The notes under the pieces were generated by a model. That model was not told the origin of the DNA, did no database searches, and worked only from the letters and a program-made list of their open reading frames with translations. The translations under genes and the position numbers were made by a program. From contig JAHREC010000018.1 in NCBI GenBank assembly GCA_020081605.1, positions 62,001 to 126,000 on the forward strand: 64,000 nucleotides of DNA, in the 5' to 3' direction. Of the stretch, positions 35,301 through 47,290 are shown one piece after another (positions within the stretch are counted from its first letter, which is position 1; every line of letters starts with the position of its first letter). Source of the stretch: Albifimbria verrucaria (Eukaryota; Ascomycota; Sordariomycetes; Hypocreales; Stachybotryaceae).

Positions 35301-37171
35301 ATGAGCGTCGACCCTTCCTCCAAGGCGCTCCAGGATATGGCTACTGCCAGCGAACCTATCATGAAAGCCTTCGAAGGCCTTTTGGTATGTGATGTTCCAG
35401 CAGTATGCCACTCCCGGAGTATACCTAACAGTTCGCTTCTAGACGCAGCCTTATCTGGACCAGCACAACGCTCTGCTGAATACAGCCCCGATTGTCGGTC
35501 TTTCTCAGCGAAACATTAAATATTTAAATGTCAAGTCAACTCAGGCCAGTGAGAAAACGGTGCTCGTTGAGGAATGGTCGCATTTTGACGAGATTCCGAA
35601 GGAGGCTTCTCTGAGCAACGCGCCGTTCATATGTTTCCGTACAACGGCCAGTTCCACCTCGCGATTGGGGAGGACTTTGGAGGAAGACCGCTTGCAGCCA
35701 ATCCGATGATCTACGGGAAGAGGCCAAGAGTGTCTGGCCGAAGCTTTTCGAGCCAGGCTGGACGAAGATCGGCGACGAAAGTCTTGCCATCTGCCGACCT
35801 GCGCGTAGCGACGGCCTATACCGAGGGCATCGCGCCGAAGTCGCCCCCGAAGTTCTATCTTGTCATAGTGGATAAGGACGGTGCGCTGAAACTAAACAAA
35901 GCTGGCGACTTGACTGGCACGGACATTTTTGACCCAGTACCCTTTACACAGAGTGGAAGTCAGAAGACGAGCCCTAAATGGAACTACGTCACATACACTT
36001 CGGGAAAGCTCTTCAAGGTCGATGAAAACAACTCGTCGTGAAACATCAAATTCCCCAAAGGAGTCGGGAGCTTCAGCATTGAAAATCCGATGCCACAAAA
36101 CCCAGTCAAGGGATACAGGATTAGTGGCGGCTCGACCTGACGGTTTTCTATGGCAGCGCTTGTAGATGGCAACATTAACTCGCCTGATGAAGCTGTTGTC
36201 AAGCACGAGTGGACTAAGTGGGTGGCATACGGTGTCATTACAAAACACTGGAGTCGCAAGTCGCGGCGTGTTCCTCAATCTTCCGACTTTGACTGCGACA
36301 CTGAAGGATCAATATCTACAAACTCAGATCGCAATTTGGCCAGTTGCCAACAAGACACTCTCCTTTTCTTCGGTTCACAAGACCTACCTCGAGCGTATGA
36401 AGAGTACATCAGAAAGGTACGCTAAAGCTTCTGATGCGGAAAAGCCTGCAATGAAGAAGGAAGCGGCCAAGCAGACCTGGCGCCACATCACGAGGTGGGC
36501 CAAGAAACTCCATCACGCGTCAGCCACCAGCAAAAATGCTGTCGCCGAGATGACTGGAGGGATCAAGGGCGTTAGCCAAGACTTACGGTCCCAAATCAAG
36601 TCCATTCGTGAACGGATCACACGCCTGAAAAGCTCCTTGAGTGCCAAAAGGGAGAGCTTGAGAGCATAAAAACGTCTAATTGTGGTCTCTGGTCTTTTGT
36701 CTTGTTTCGTTCATTGTCATTATGGTAGCAATGGTCTTTTGCATTGGCTGGCTGGCTATTGGGGCTGGACTGGTGTTTCTATGTGCCTTTGTCGTCGAGA
36801 AAATCCACGAGGCCAAGGAAGACGACTGTCGAGCCAGGATCGCAGCCACTGAGACCCAAATATCGAGTGTCGAAACTTCCATCACTCAGCTGGAAATTCT
36901 TTCCAAGGCCTTTGACCAAATTGATGAACGGTACAAGGGCCTCAATAGGTCTTGGGGTAGAATGGCTGACGCCAGCGATTCTCTACTCAACTATGATTCT
37001 AGGATCGAGAAGCTCTTCGGAACAGAGCTGGAAGCGTTGTGGCAAGACGATACGGTTACCACGGCCATAAACTTCACGGAGCAGCTGCGGACAGGCGCAC
37101 AAGCCTTCTTAGATTCCCTCAACGCACAAGGAATCTACACAAGCTGTAGCCGCTGTGAATATGCCTTCTGA
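35301..37171 (+). pseudogene. Broken membrane-inserting helical protein; pore-former-like architecture (tentative)
   Basis: Open segments follow one another on the plus strand in changing frames: 35301-35384, intron 35385-35442 (ACCTAACAG branch), 35443-35630, 35631-36041, about 36042-36240, 36166-36669 and 36680-37171. They look like parts of one protein because each ends where another begins and none makes sense alone. The middle is mixed. From 36400 the product is helical and basic; at 36683-36800 comes a strongly hydrophobic hairpin-like stretch of about 40 residues; from 36800 to 37130 there is an amphipathic coiled-coil region. Helices, a hydrophobic hairpin and more helices recall the alpha-helical pore-forming proteins (ClyA, HBL, Cry6), but I rest this on architecture only. 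At least four frame breaks make it inactive as given. No secretion signal is seen. Confidence 0.45.
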
Positions 37172-40130
37172 GCCAATACAAAGTTGAATCCTTGAGCAAG
37201 GAGAATTCGATAGTACTTTGTCGACAGGCCGGTCATGCGGAGACCGAAAACGCAAAGGAAGCCGCAAGGAAAGATCACAGGAGCCGGGCCGTAGGTATCG
37301 ATTAGCTATCCAAAGAGTGGCACTGGCCTGTACATGAGTGTCAACTGAAGTGCGAATATCCATGAGATACTAGAAGCTGAGTAGTCCCGTAGGAATGTTT
37401 CTTGATAAGTTATCTGAAGAATTCCAATCCTGTGAGGGCATACTGGGTAAGTCTTCGTTCTTGAACTCGGAAGATGAATAGTCATAGATAAACACCTACG
37501 CATTTAGGAAGCCAACGAACAAAAATGCAAATGCCTGCTCCGATGACACATTTTCAACCTCTAAGGCCTTCTTCCGGAGGGAGGTTTGAGGGAATGGTGG
37601 ACGTCACACCGGACGACTCCTTTGTAGACTCTTTTGTCTCACTCATTCTCAGCAAAAGAGCTGGTTTATCCCCAGAGATTCTTGATTTGATGCTAAACAT
37701 CGTTTTGAGTTGCAGGGATCCTGAAGTATAGTCAAGTATCTTTAGGCTAGGTATCTTAACATTCCCATCATACATATTCAAATCATACATACTTTTGCCT
37801 CTCATTGCTTCTCTGACTTTATCTCTATACTGGCGCGTTACCAGAGCATGATCCCTAGTTACTTGATCCGGGTGCTACAAGCCTCATTTGCTTACAATAA
37901 TTATGGATTTTTGGAAGTCTAGGCCTGGATACGTGGAAGCCTTTTTCTGCTGGAGCTGGTGACTTGCCTTTGCTGGCCAGCGTAGACCAGGCACCCGTTG
38001 CTACTGTGCGGCACGATAACACCGTTGATGGAACGCCGGGAGCTGGACCGAATTCAGATTCTCTACTCGTCGCAATAGGGGTTATCCGGCTGGTTGCTGC
38101 GTTATTCCAACCTGACGCTTGTTCAGGTATGGGCGCTTTGTATATAAGGTCGGACTCGCCGAATGAATAATCGCCCCATCTTGGTCCGAGAGGCCTTCTA
38201 CTTGTCTCCCTAGTTTAATGGTTATCGTCTACCAAACTCTTTGCAGGCCCATCTGATGAGGCAATGTGTGCTGAGCTTAGGGTTGAGCACGAACGTAGAC
38301 TTGAACCATCATCACTTGGCCTTTCCAAATTCACAATATTCCTTTCTGGTGCTGAAGAACTCGGGCTCGACTGAGAGGGCATCGAGGATCTTGGCTACCT
38401 GACATCTGGTAGCTAACATTCCGGTAGCCCTTGCTGCTTCCGTTTCGGTTCGAAAAGGTTGTCCTTATAGTGGAAGAACTTTCGCATAAGAACCTGCTGC
38501 ATTTGAATGATTCCAAAACAAGAAGGTCTGTACCAGTAGTTTCCTAAAAGAAGAAATTCTCAAAAGGAAATTCCCTGATGTACAGTATCCGTTGAGGATC
38601 AAGGCCTTGGGGACCTTAGAGTTGGACGATGGAAAGGAGCGGAGACCGGGAGATCGAGGGCCAACTAGACCAATGAAGAATAGCAAGGATTAAGCCACTG
38701 GATACTCAGATCCAAAGGAGTGTAGTAGCTGGGGAAAGTCCATAAATGCGAGGCCTGGTCCAGTTACCGATGTTTCGAGCAGCTGAGCCATTTTATAAGG
38801 CGCCCGCATCGGATAGCCAATGCTATTCTTGGCATTTAGGGTTTACCCGCTACTAGCTGGAGAGAGCCTTGAGAGCTCCGTCCTAAAGTGATGCAAACTT
38901 TTCTTAAGGGAAACTGGAAAAACAGTAAAAATATACGCTGCTTGGCAGCCGGCTTTGCCGACTTGGGCCGCCCATTGCCTGCGTCACAGACGACGTTACT
39001 GGCCGAACCAGGCCCCTCGTTCGTACGTATTACAACCTTTTTCCCAACGATTCCTTGAGGCGAATCTTCCTATTAGACAAGGGCTTATGCCCCTTGGCTT
39101 CGTCTATTCTCATAATAATACGATTGGGGATATTCTTATCGTCCGTATATCCTGATATACGAAATAACTCTTTACCATTAGCTGATAGGCTCATGTGTAA
39201 CCTAAATAAATATCTGCATTTTGAGATTGCCTAAGTCAAGTTATCCCTCGCGCCTGGCACAAATCTTCAGTCAGTTAAGAATAATGCGAGTCAACAAGAT
39301 CGATGCTGCTTGTGATGAAAATTTTCTGAAATGTGTAGGATATAAAATTGCCTTTATTTAAGCTTGGGGGTATTCTGTAATCATAGTTCATTTTAAGAAT
39401 GGTGTGTTGATAGCTAAGACGAAAACTTTCTCAGTTTGAGGAGTTAGTTTTTCACCCAGTCCTGCGCACCATGGCGCAGGCTCGAGCCTTTTATAGCTAA
39501 GTTGAAGAAAACTATTGGCATTGTTTGAAGGTCCTTGAAAATACCTAATGATTGCTTTATGTTACTTTTGAATATCCCCAAGTTGGTGGCGGAATTACGA
39601 TTTCCTCAGCCCTACAATTCGTTCTGACCTTCTGGGTTGTAGGGTGCTGTTCTCCCGTCACCTACAAACAACAAAATTTGAACTTGGTAGTTTATGTGTT
39701 CATTAATCCAGTAATGTTCAGCGGGTCAACTGAACAAACTGCAGTTATACCCAACGATCTACCATATTAGATGTAATTTGTTCGGTCGTTCAATTTCTAA
39801 TTTCCGGAACATATAGGTTGTTTCGTAATATGATACGAAGAGGGAAAAACACGAGAAAGAATCACTTATTATGGTCAACAACCTCAGTTTCTCATGGACG
39901 GTTGTATGTGACTTTTAAATACAGATTTTCCTTTTTATTAACTCTCTTCTGCTTTAATCCTCCTCTCTCTCCAATCAAACCACTCTCATTTTCTGTGGTC
40001 TAGTACTACAACAAATTCTGAGCTAACTTGCACATACATTTCCCTACTACCGACACACGCACCACTTTTATACATCTCTACCACCTAAACCAGAGAAAAA
40101 GCTTACCTTGGAGTTGAGACTTGAGCCAAA
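37172..40130. other. 3 kb intergenic region; CT-rich leader near its end
   Basis: No gene is supported. Small open frames (37525-37731, 37964-38170, 38955-39155, 39552-39770) have no recognisable content. The last 200 bases form the promoter and leader of the glycosyltransferase gene. Confidence 0.4.
39927..39990 (+). promoter_or_regulatory. Pyrimidine-rich promoter/leader tract
   Basis: A strongly CT-rich stretch 140-200 bases before ATG 40131, as often found around transcription starts of well-expressed filamentous fungal genes. Confidence 0.45.
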
Positions 40131-41509
40131 ATGGCATTTCTTCAGGCTTGGCTTCCTCAGATCGCCTTTTTCTTGCTGATTGGTTTACCTACTATCTGCA
40201 TCTGGGTCCTCAGCAGCGAGATATGGCTTGCTCTATTCTGGACTCTTTTCATCTTCCGTTATACCAGATTTCTAGGGCATTGTATTGGCTACTGGATTTA
40301 TCGCCCATCAATCATTGAGGTGGAGCCGATTCTTGGTCGTCAAGATGTCACGGTCATACTCCCCACCATTGATCCTAATGGCCCAGACTTCCAAGAATGC
40401 ATCCGTAGCATCTTAGCTAACAATGTGGCCAAGATCATGGTTGTGACAGTTGGAAACGAATTGAGGGAAGAGTGCAAGAGAGTACTTCAGTCCTTGGCCC
40501 CTGTAGCTGGACAAACCTCTCTCACTGTCTCTTCCATCACTAAGCCAAGCAAACGCCGCCAGATCACGCATGCTATGCCTCATGTCACTACTTCCATCAC
40601 AATCCTCGCAGATGACCATGTATTTTGGCCTAGTGCTAACTTTATTCCGTCAGTCCTCGCACCTTTCGAGAATCCTAAGGTTGGTATGGTAGCTACGAAA
40701 AAGCGAGTCCGCCGCACAACCCCGGAAAATGGAGCTGGAAGTCTTTGGTCAACTTCATCGCCTGTAACTATCTGGAGCGACACAACTGGGAGCTCCGTGC
40801 CTCTAACGCAATTGACGGTGGTGTTTTCGTCATTTCTGGGCGGACAGCTGTTTATCGCACCTCGTTCCTAGCCGACCATGACCTTCTTAACAAGTTCTGT
40901 AATGAGAAGTTCTTTTTTGGTCTTTTTGGAGGCGATCAAGGACTTGGTCCTGATGATGATAATTTTTTGACGAGGGAGGCAATGAGTCGTCAGTGGCTAA
41001 TTCGTTTTCAGGATACCGAAGACGCGACCATTGAGACGACCCTGGGAGAGTGGCCAAAGTTCAACGGCCAACTTCTGCGATGGGCAAGAACCACCTTCCG
41101 TAGCAATCCAGTTATGCTTCGGAGCCCTGATTTCCTCTACAGATATACTTGGAGCGCTTTCATGGTTTACTGGGCTGGCATCACCAACTTTGCACTTCTC
41201 TGGGACATTGCTCTCACCTTATCCCTGGTGATGGCTCTCGAGTCTCAACGTGCCCCTATGGTATTAGTCTTGCTCCTTGCGATCTGGATCATTCTAACCA
41301 AGGCAGTCAAGATTCTCCCTCACCTGTTGCGTCATCCATCAGACATTTCCCTTTTCGTTTTCCAGGTCATGTTTGCTTATATCCACAGTCTCTTCAAGCT
41401 ATGGGCTTTGCTTACATTCTGGGACTGTGATTGGTCGGGAAGGAACCTTGATGATATCAATGCTAACATTGAGAATAATCAACTGAATGCCTTTGAAGTT
41501 GTTGTCTAG
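40131..41509 (+). pseudogene. Membrane glycosyltransferase family 2 (hyaluronan-synthase-like), one frameshift
   Basis: Starts at ATG 40131 with two N-terminal membrane helices (QIAFFLLIGLPTICIWVL, WLALFWTLFIF). The GT2 core follows: VTVILPTIDP, the nucleotide-sugar Asp pair in ILADDHVFW (40611-40616), GGQ/ GGDQG, LGPDDDNFLTR (from 40952) and the processive-enzyme motif QLLRW (41069-41083). Three C-terminal helices come next (VYWAGITNFALLWDIAL, PMVLVLLLAIWIILTKAV, FVFQVMFAYIHSLF). It matches the fungal type 2 glycosyltransferases that make a cell-surface polysaccharide and affect hyphal growth in plant pathogens. One base appears missing near 40740, between ENGAG and SLVNFIACNYLERHN. No intron. 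Everything else needed for activity is encoded, so this could be a sequencing error. Confidence 0.88.
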
Positions 41510-42899
41510 ACTCTGACAGGGACTCCGACAGAGGAAATTTTAAGTCAATATGTGTCTGCCACTGACAGTCTCCCGTTTACTGTATCTCGGTACGCCGACA
41601 GCCCAACGTGGCAAAATAGATATGTTGTTTTGCATTTCCTGCTTTATGAGCTTGCCCTGTTTTTTTAGGAATGGGACAATACTACGATGTAACTTGGAAT
41701 GAAACAATTATTTTTACATATGCCTGATGTCTTTAATTAGTGAATATCGTGTCCAATACCTCAGTGAATCGTTAAGTGAATGCGTATGTTCCATACTTGA
41801 GGGACTGGCCGAGTAGCTTTTATTTGTCGGGCCAATAAAGAAAAATGTTACTTGAAACAGATAATTGCACATAAACTTGTCGTTATATGCGCTTCGTTAT
41901 GGGCGGGGATTTCCATGCGTGGCGAGTACATCACAACAAGGAGCAAAGCCTCCTAAGCTCAAAAACTCTCTGCACTTGTTTCAAGAAATGATCATTATAG
42001 TATTACTGATTTCCTTTTCGAGCTTAGTGATCCGAGAATTCTTTAACTCTTAGTTTATTTTTTTGTCATCAATCGTCTTTTTAGCTGTTAAAATGCCTGT
42101 TTTGTCCCTTTTCCCCAATCGGCCAAATCCTTTGACCCTTTGTTGCTAGAAAAGAAATCGAACAGTTCGATGTTCTGTGAATAAACGACATGCGACCACA
42201 AAAATGTTAATATCTCATTCGAAATTTAATCTGAATTTGAGGTTTATCTTAGTAATCTCCAATTTGATATTTCATTGCATAAACCCACAGTAACTTCCCT
42301 TATAAGCCATCGTCTCAGTGGTTAGGTTAATGGGGATTGGGGAGCCTAAACAAGCTGTTCAAAGCTAGACAGAGCTTGAAACTACTACTGTATACTACCA
42401 TCGAGTAACAAGACAGACAGATAAGTGGAAAAGTGCTGAGATAAATATGATAAACATAACACATGGTCTGAAGTCAAGGGGAATTCCTGTTCCCGTACTG
42501 TTCCTCGGTTGAAGTTAAAGATTACCAGAACAATTAAATGTGCCTGGAGATCTTCTTAATCTGTTGGTGTTTCTACGAACAATGCGTCTGAGTTAAGAAC
42601 TTATTTAAGTCAGATAGATGAACTTTTCCAAATTCACAGACAAGGAGATACCAGCCTTCGGGTATAAATAATTACCAACCCAGACTCTTCCTCCTCTCTT
42701 CTTACTCTATTGACAACACAAACACGCCTACAATCCGTATAACTTCTTAAGCTCAATCGTTAGCTTTCAGAGGTTTTCACTTTTCTATCTACACTCTAAG
42801 AGATTCTGGATCTCTTTCTCTCCTCACGACGCACCGTAGTCAACGCAACCCTTCCGGCTCAATATCTGTCTCCGCAGCCCGACTTCGACATCTATAATA
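41510..42899. other. Intergenic with promoter of HAD gene
   Basis: Downstream of the glycosyltransferase the sequence has no coding feature. A TATA element at 42663-42670 and a CT-rich leader (42679-42715) precede the next ATG by about 230 bases. Confidence 0.4.
42663..42670 (+). promoter_or_regulatory. TATA box of HAD hydrolase gene
   Basis: TATAAATA followed by a CT-rich tract and a 5' leader before ATG 42900. Confidence 0.5.
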
Positions 42900-43987
42900 A
42901 TGGAGCCTCAGCGCCAGTCTGAGGCCGCCGGTAGCCAAGTCGCATTCGCATTCGACATCGATGGAGTGCTAGTGAATGGTAAAAGTCCTATTCCAGGCGC
43001 CCGAGATACATTGATTGACCTCCAGGAGAAAGGAATCCCATTCATTTTCCTGACTAATTCCGGTGGCGTCACTGAGAAGGTCAACTTGGAAAAACTCGCG
43101 ACACGTCTTGGCAATATTACTTTTGACGAGACACAGATTGTCCAGTCCCACACACCCTTTCGTGACCTTGCTACACGGTACCATGACAAGACAATCCTCG
43201 TCCTTGGTGGTCACGGAGACAACATTCGTGAGGTGGCAAAGGCCTATGGATTCAACGATGTTGTGACGTCTTCTGACATCGTGGCGCTTGACGAACATGT
43301 ACACCCATTCCCGAAATGACCAAAAGCCATCATGAGCAATTTGGACGAAAGAAGCAAGGTCGCGAGCCTCTTAAGATTGCGGCCATTCTTGTTTGGTCTT
43401 CTCCACGAGATTGGTGTCTGGACCTTCAACTCATTGTTGATCTGCTTATGTCTTCTCAAGGAATTGTTGGTACGCGCTCCGGACTGAATGGTAATTCTAC
43501 ACTGCCTAACTTTGGTTATCTACAGGATGGACAACCAGAGTTGTACTTTTGCAACCCTGACTTTGAGTAGTCCACCAAACATGAGCATCCACGCTTCGCC
43601 CAAGGAGCTTTCCGAGAGGCGTTACGCGGGCTCTGGACTTACGCAACAAAGGAGGTGGCCGAACTGGAGTATCACATTTGCGGCAAGCCAACTGCAACCA
43701 CGTATGACTACGGCGAACGCGCACTTCAGAAATACATCACAACAAACCCAACTGTCAATGGCGAAAATGTTAGAACTATCTATATGATTGGAGACAATCC
43801 TGAATCTGACATTGCCGGTGCTAATGCGTACAAGTCTAAGTGTGGTTACCAGTGGAAATCTATCTTGGTCGAGACTGGAGTTTATCGCGCTGGCGCCATC
43901 CCAACCCGTATGCCCAATCACACGGCAAAGGATGTCAAAGCAGCTGTAGAGTGGGCAATTTCCCAGAATTTTGATCTCCAGAAATAG
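42900..43987 (+). pseudogene. HAD-superfamily hydrolase (CECR5/Cut-1 type), frameshift plus nonsense codon
   Basis: Starts at ATG 42900. The HAD nucleophile motif is FAFDIDGVLVNGKSPIPGA (first Asp catalytic), motif II is FLTNSGG, and after the break come LKIAAILVWSSPRDWCLDLQ, LYFCNPD, the CGKPT block and motif IV IGDNPESDIAGAN. This fits the mitochondrial/cytosolic CECR5-like class IIA family, of unknown natural substrate. One base seems lost at about 43315 (HPFP / MTKSHHEQFG). An in-frame TAG at 43568-43570 stands where the family has Trp (CNPDFE-W): TGG to TAG is the change RIP makes on the opposite strand. The stretch 43490-43526 resembles an intron with GT-AG ends but belongs to the protein (LPNFGYLQDGQP). 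The stop is TAG ending 43987. Confidence 0.85.
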
Positions 43988-45949
43988 ATGATCACTCGTC
44001 TTCCTGAAGGTCTCATTCAAGGAATAGATAAAAGTCGCTTTGTTCCTTGTGGCATCTAAAGGGAACTACACACAAACCCCTGGCCTTGGGGAGCGAATTA
44101 CGATAAGGTTAACAGAAGAGCATTAGGCGTCGCAAAGTGTTTGATACCGCGGACGTTGGAAGGTGAGCTTCACGACGCTGGTTTTACACAATGGTTAGTG
44201 GTAGTTGTGGTATAAACCAAACATTAATAGACTACCTAGGTAATCTTGGTACTTCGTATGCGGGCTATGTATGCAGTCAACGAATAAAGTATGTTTTCAA
44301 TGAAGAAGGAGCATCTCGCTTCCCAGCTTGAATTGTAGTGAAATTTTGCAATTGACATCTGTCACTTCGCATTAAGGTTGTGTTCAAGATACTAAATCTT
44401 TCCTCTTATATACATTTAGATAATTTGAAGTAAATACTTACTGAGGCCAAGAACTAGTCCGTTCCTATCGGTTGCCCAAGTCGATCCCGTATTCATGAAG
44501 TGGCACTTCAGCATAAGAGTCGGAACGGACACTTATCTTCTGTACGGTACTAACCATGGATATATAGTTATCCCCATATCCTGAATCAGTCCCAGTAAAT
44601 CCAGCTGCAGTCTTATTTCCATGCTTTTATATCTATTAATATTTATGTTGGTGCGGGCCAAAGAAGGTGAACTAGGCATAGATGCGCAGATAACTCCAAT
44701 ATCTATTTTGATTCCTGCCCATATAACGATGGGGATTTATTAACCTAGCGTATGGAATTAGCAACTCGAACTGACGAGTGTATTAAAGAACAACTTGCCT
44801 GTTGATTTGTTTTACTTATGTATATTTTGATAAGTGTGAGCGAGTAGCTTAGGTGTGTACAGACTAAGTTCAGCCCTTGAATGTTCAGATCGTGATTTAT
44901 TCACAGGCTTTCACCTTCACTATGTATAGCCAAACTTGAGTAGTTGAACGCTTTCCGCACGGACCAAGCCATGCATAGATGGTATAAATGGAGTGGCACG
45001 GAAGTCCTCTTTGTATTGTCTATATCTACTTAACTAGACGAAGCACACAGTACGTGAAAGTTTACTGGTCTGTGCGAAAGGGAGGTTATTCATTGAATTT
45101 TGCGACATTGAAATTGAAAGACTATGTATAATGAAATCTTCTATGATTGTTTGTCTGCGGACAATACAAGCTGATGCACTATCAAACACAGATAATACAA
45201 GAAAACAGCTCGCTAGGTATAAACCATTCATATAAAGGTGCAACAGGAAGCGTAACTGCACCGAGCACGATTAGTAACCATGCTTTGAAAAATGACTACT
45301 CGTGCTGAACACCTCCCAAGTGATTCCTTTCAGAAAAGTCAGGGCCCCTTGCGATAAACAAGGAACTTCCAATCCAGTCGACTTCATTAAGACTATCCAT
45401 CAGAGATTTCTTTTGGTAGTCTTTAGCTTGAATGAAAATGGAATTACGGTAAACCTGATCGTACAAAAGGGAAAGTTGACGCAAAACTGCCGCTGCAAGG
45501 TCGTTAGTCTTAGATTTTGTCTCTGAGAATCCTTAAAGGATTGTTTATACACTCCAGGTTGTATGTTCAATAATGAGGCCACCTAGAAGACGTGTTAGAT
45601 TAGCCCTGAAGATCGTTTTCTTTGACACGAAAGCGAGATACCGGTCAGAGGTCTAATAGTTTAACCCAGTCCCCAAGCTGCGGCGATAACGAATTGATAT
45701 TTCGATCGCTGACACAGGAGAATCTGAAGAAAATTGCAAATAAACCTTGGTCAGCCCTTACTCACATAAGGTTATGTATGAGCAGCGTATAATTCATTAC
45801 AATATCAGACAGGACAATTGACCCAGCACAAAAATGCCTCCGCCTCCACCAACTTGCACTGTACGACCAGACAGAATTGAGGGAATCTGTTCGCGGCTGC
45901 AATAGAAAACAGTTCCTGCAGTAAACATAATGAGTGAAAACACACCGCG
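43988..45949. other. 2 kb intergenic region
   Basis: No gene supported. Open frames at 45034-45261 and 45296-45484 (minus) lack recognisable features. Confidence 0.4.
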
Positions 45950-47290
45950 GACTGGTGCCTAAACAAAGTTGAGCCGGCTCCAATAAGGGGAGAAAGACAT
46001 CATATGCGAGTAAATAGGAAGTACCAGTCCAGAAAGTTCTCAGAGCATCACTGTTAAGCGCCAATATGCAAGTCTAGATAAAAGCCTAATATAGCTCTGC
46101 TTCTGCATGAAGCAGGCTCGGGATGCAAGTCAGTCAAGATACTCACTGGCAACGCAGGGGCAAGAGTTGTTGCGTTAAGCCGTATATACATAGAACAAGC
46201 TAAATTAGATAGATCTGTGAGGTGGACTGGCCGGATTGGACATACAGCAATAACAATCGCGAAAATTGTCATGGTGTTGTGAATGTTCAACGCCTGTCTC
46301 CAAAGCTTTCATTCTATAAGGGCAGATGCCTCGTATTGAGTAGTTTGCACTGGTATCGGGAATCTGTAACACGTTACTGCCATTATTTAAATCACCAGGA
46401 AACCTTTCGAATCTCTTGTGTATAACGAAGTTCTCGTGCGGAGTAGACATTGTGACTTCTTCTTGAAATTGTAATATGAGAAGATGAATAGAGTTTTGAT
46501 GGTTCTGAAGAGTTATGTGCTTATTGGAGATCACGGAGAGACAGGAGCAAGAGGAACAGAGGAAATTTATGAGCATGGTCAATAGAAGCAGAAGGCCTTG
46601 GCTTGACACGCTTAGCGATGCGTTGATTGTGTCCATGAAATGCATAATACTACAGTACTCATGTTGAATATGACGGTGGACAGTGGCCATCACGACACTC
46701 CTCGTCAACAGTATCCACCAATAAGCCGTCGGTAGCAGCTCGCCACCTGCCAGCACGACCAGGAGCACCAACTGAAACACATGATACCACCGGCGTTGAG
46801 GGGTTGCGGATCAAGATGCCGTTGCTGCTCCCACCCAGATAGCTGTACATTCACACGAGCAGGAGAAGGCTGAGGCTTGCGAAAGTGCCCCCACACCACT
46901 CTGCTTAGTCCGACAGCGCCGACAATGGGAGTTAGGAGCCACCTACGTGCCTGTTCCTGAGTCAATCTCTTAGAGGGCAGAGGTCTCCACGGCTTGTTCA
47001 CTTGATCCTCGGCAATGGACTCTAAACTCCGCTGATGGGCAATGTTTTCGACTAAAGGGTGTGCCACCACCCAAGCCAACATGTGTGGTATCTGCCTCGT
47101 AACCATAAGGAATATCTTTCGCCCGTCGTTTTCAACGTTGGATAAGATCAGATCAACCCTCGACATTGCAGCAGCGATTGAGAAAATGGTTTGCGGCAAC
47201 ACAATAGTCTTGAAGTCGCTTTTGATGAAGAGAAACAGCATGACGCAATGAAACCACCAGCTCCGGCTCTATCCTCGTGAAGCAGAGGTT
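45950..47290 (-). pseudogene. UbiA-family prenyltransferase, multiply broken
   Basis: On the minus strand from about 47290. It begins with LFLFIKSDFKTIVLPQTIF, continues with the prenyl-diphosphate/Mg region LVENIAHQRSLESIAEDQVNKPWRPLPSKRLT, then TFASLSLLLLV and MYSYLGGSSNGILIRNP, LNAGGIMCFS, and VLAGGELLPTAYWWILLTRS, each in a different frame. Near the end (about 46030-45960) SDALRTFWTGTSYLLAYDVF looks like the final helix pair. Breaks lie near 46885 (a G run, here one extra base or two missing), 46790 and 46765, with a TGA where Trp is expected before MYSYLGG. This is the fungal UbiA group seen in terpenoid and meroterpenoid clusters, an integral membrane enzyme that attaches a prenyl chain to an acceptor. 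The exon structure of the 3' half (46205-46650) is unclear, and the start is uncertain. Confidence 0.72.

Noticed and set aside
38210..38290. tRNA-like A box (tagtttaatggttatc)
   Set aside because: No B box at the right distance and no acceptor stem; not a tRNA.
42300..42375. tRNA-like word gtctcagtggttaggt with a later gttcaaagc
   Set aside because: The stems do not pair and the 3' half does not fit a cloverleaf.
43490..43526. Possible short intron in the HAD gene
   Set aside because: The stretch encodes LPNFGYLQ, which belongs to the family sequence.
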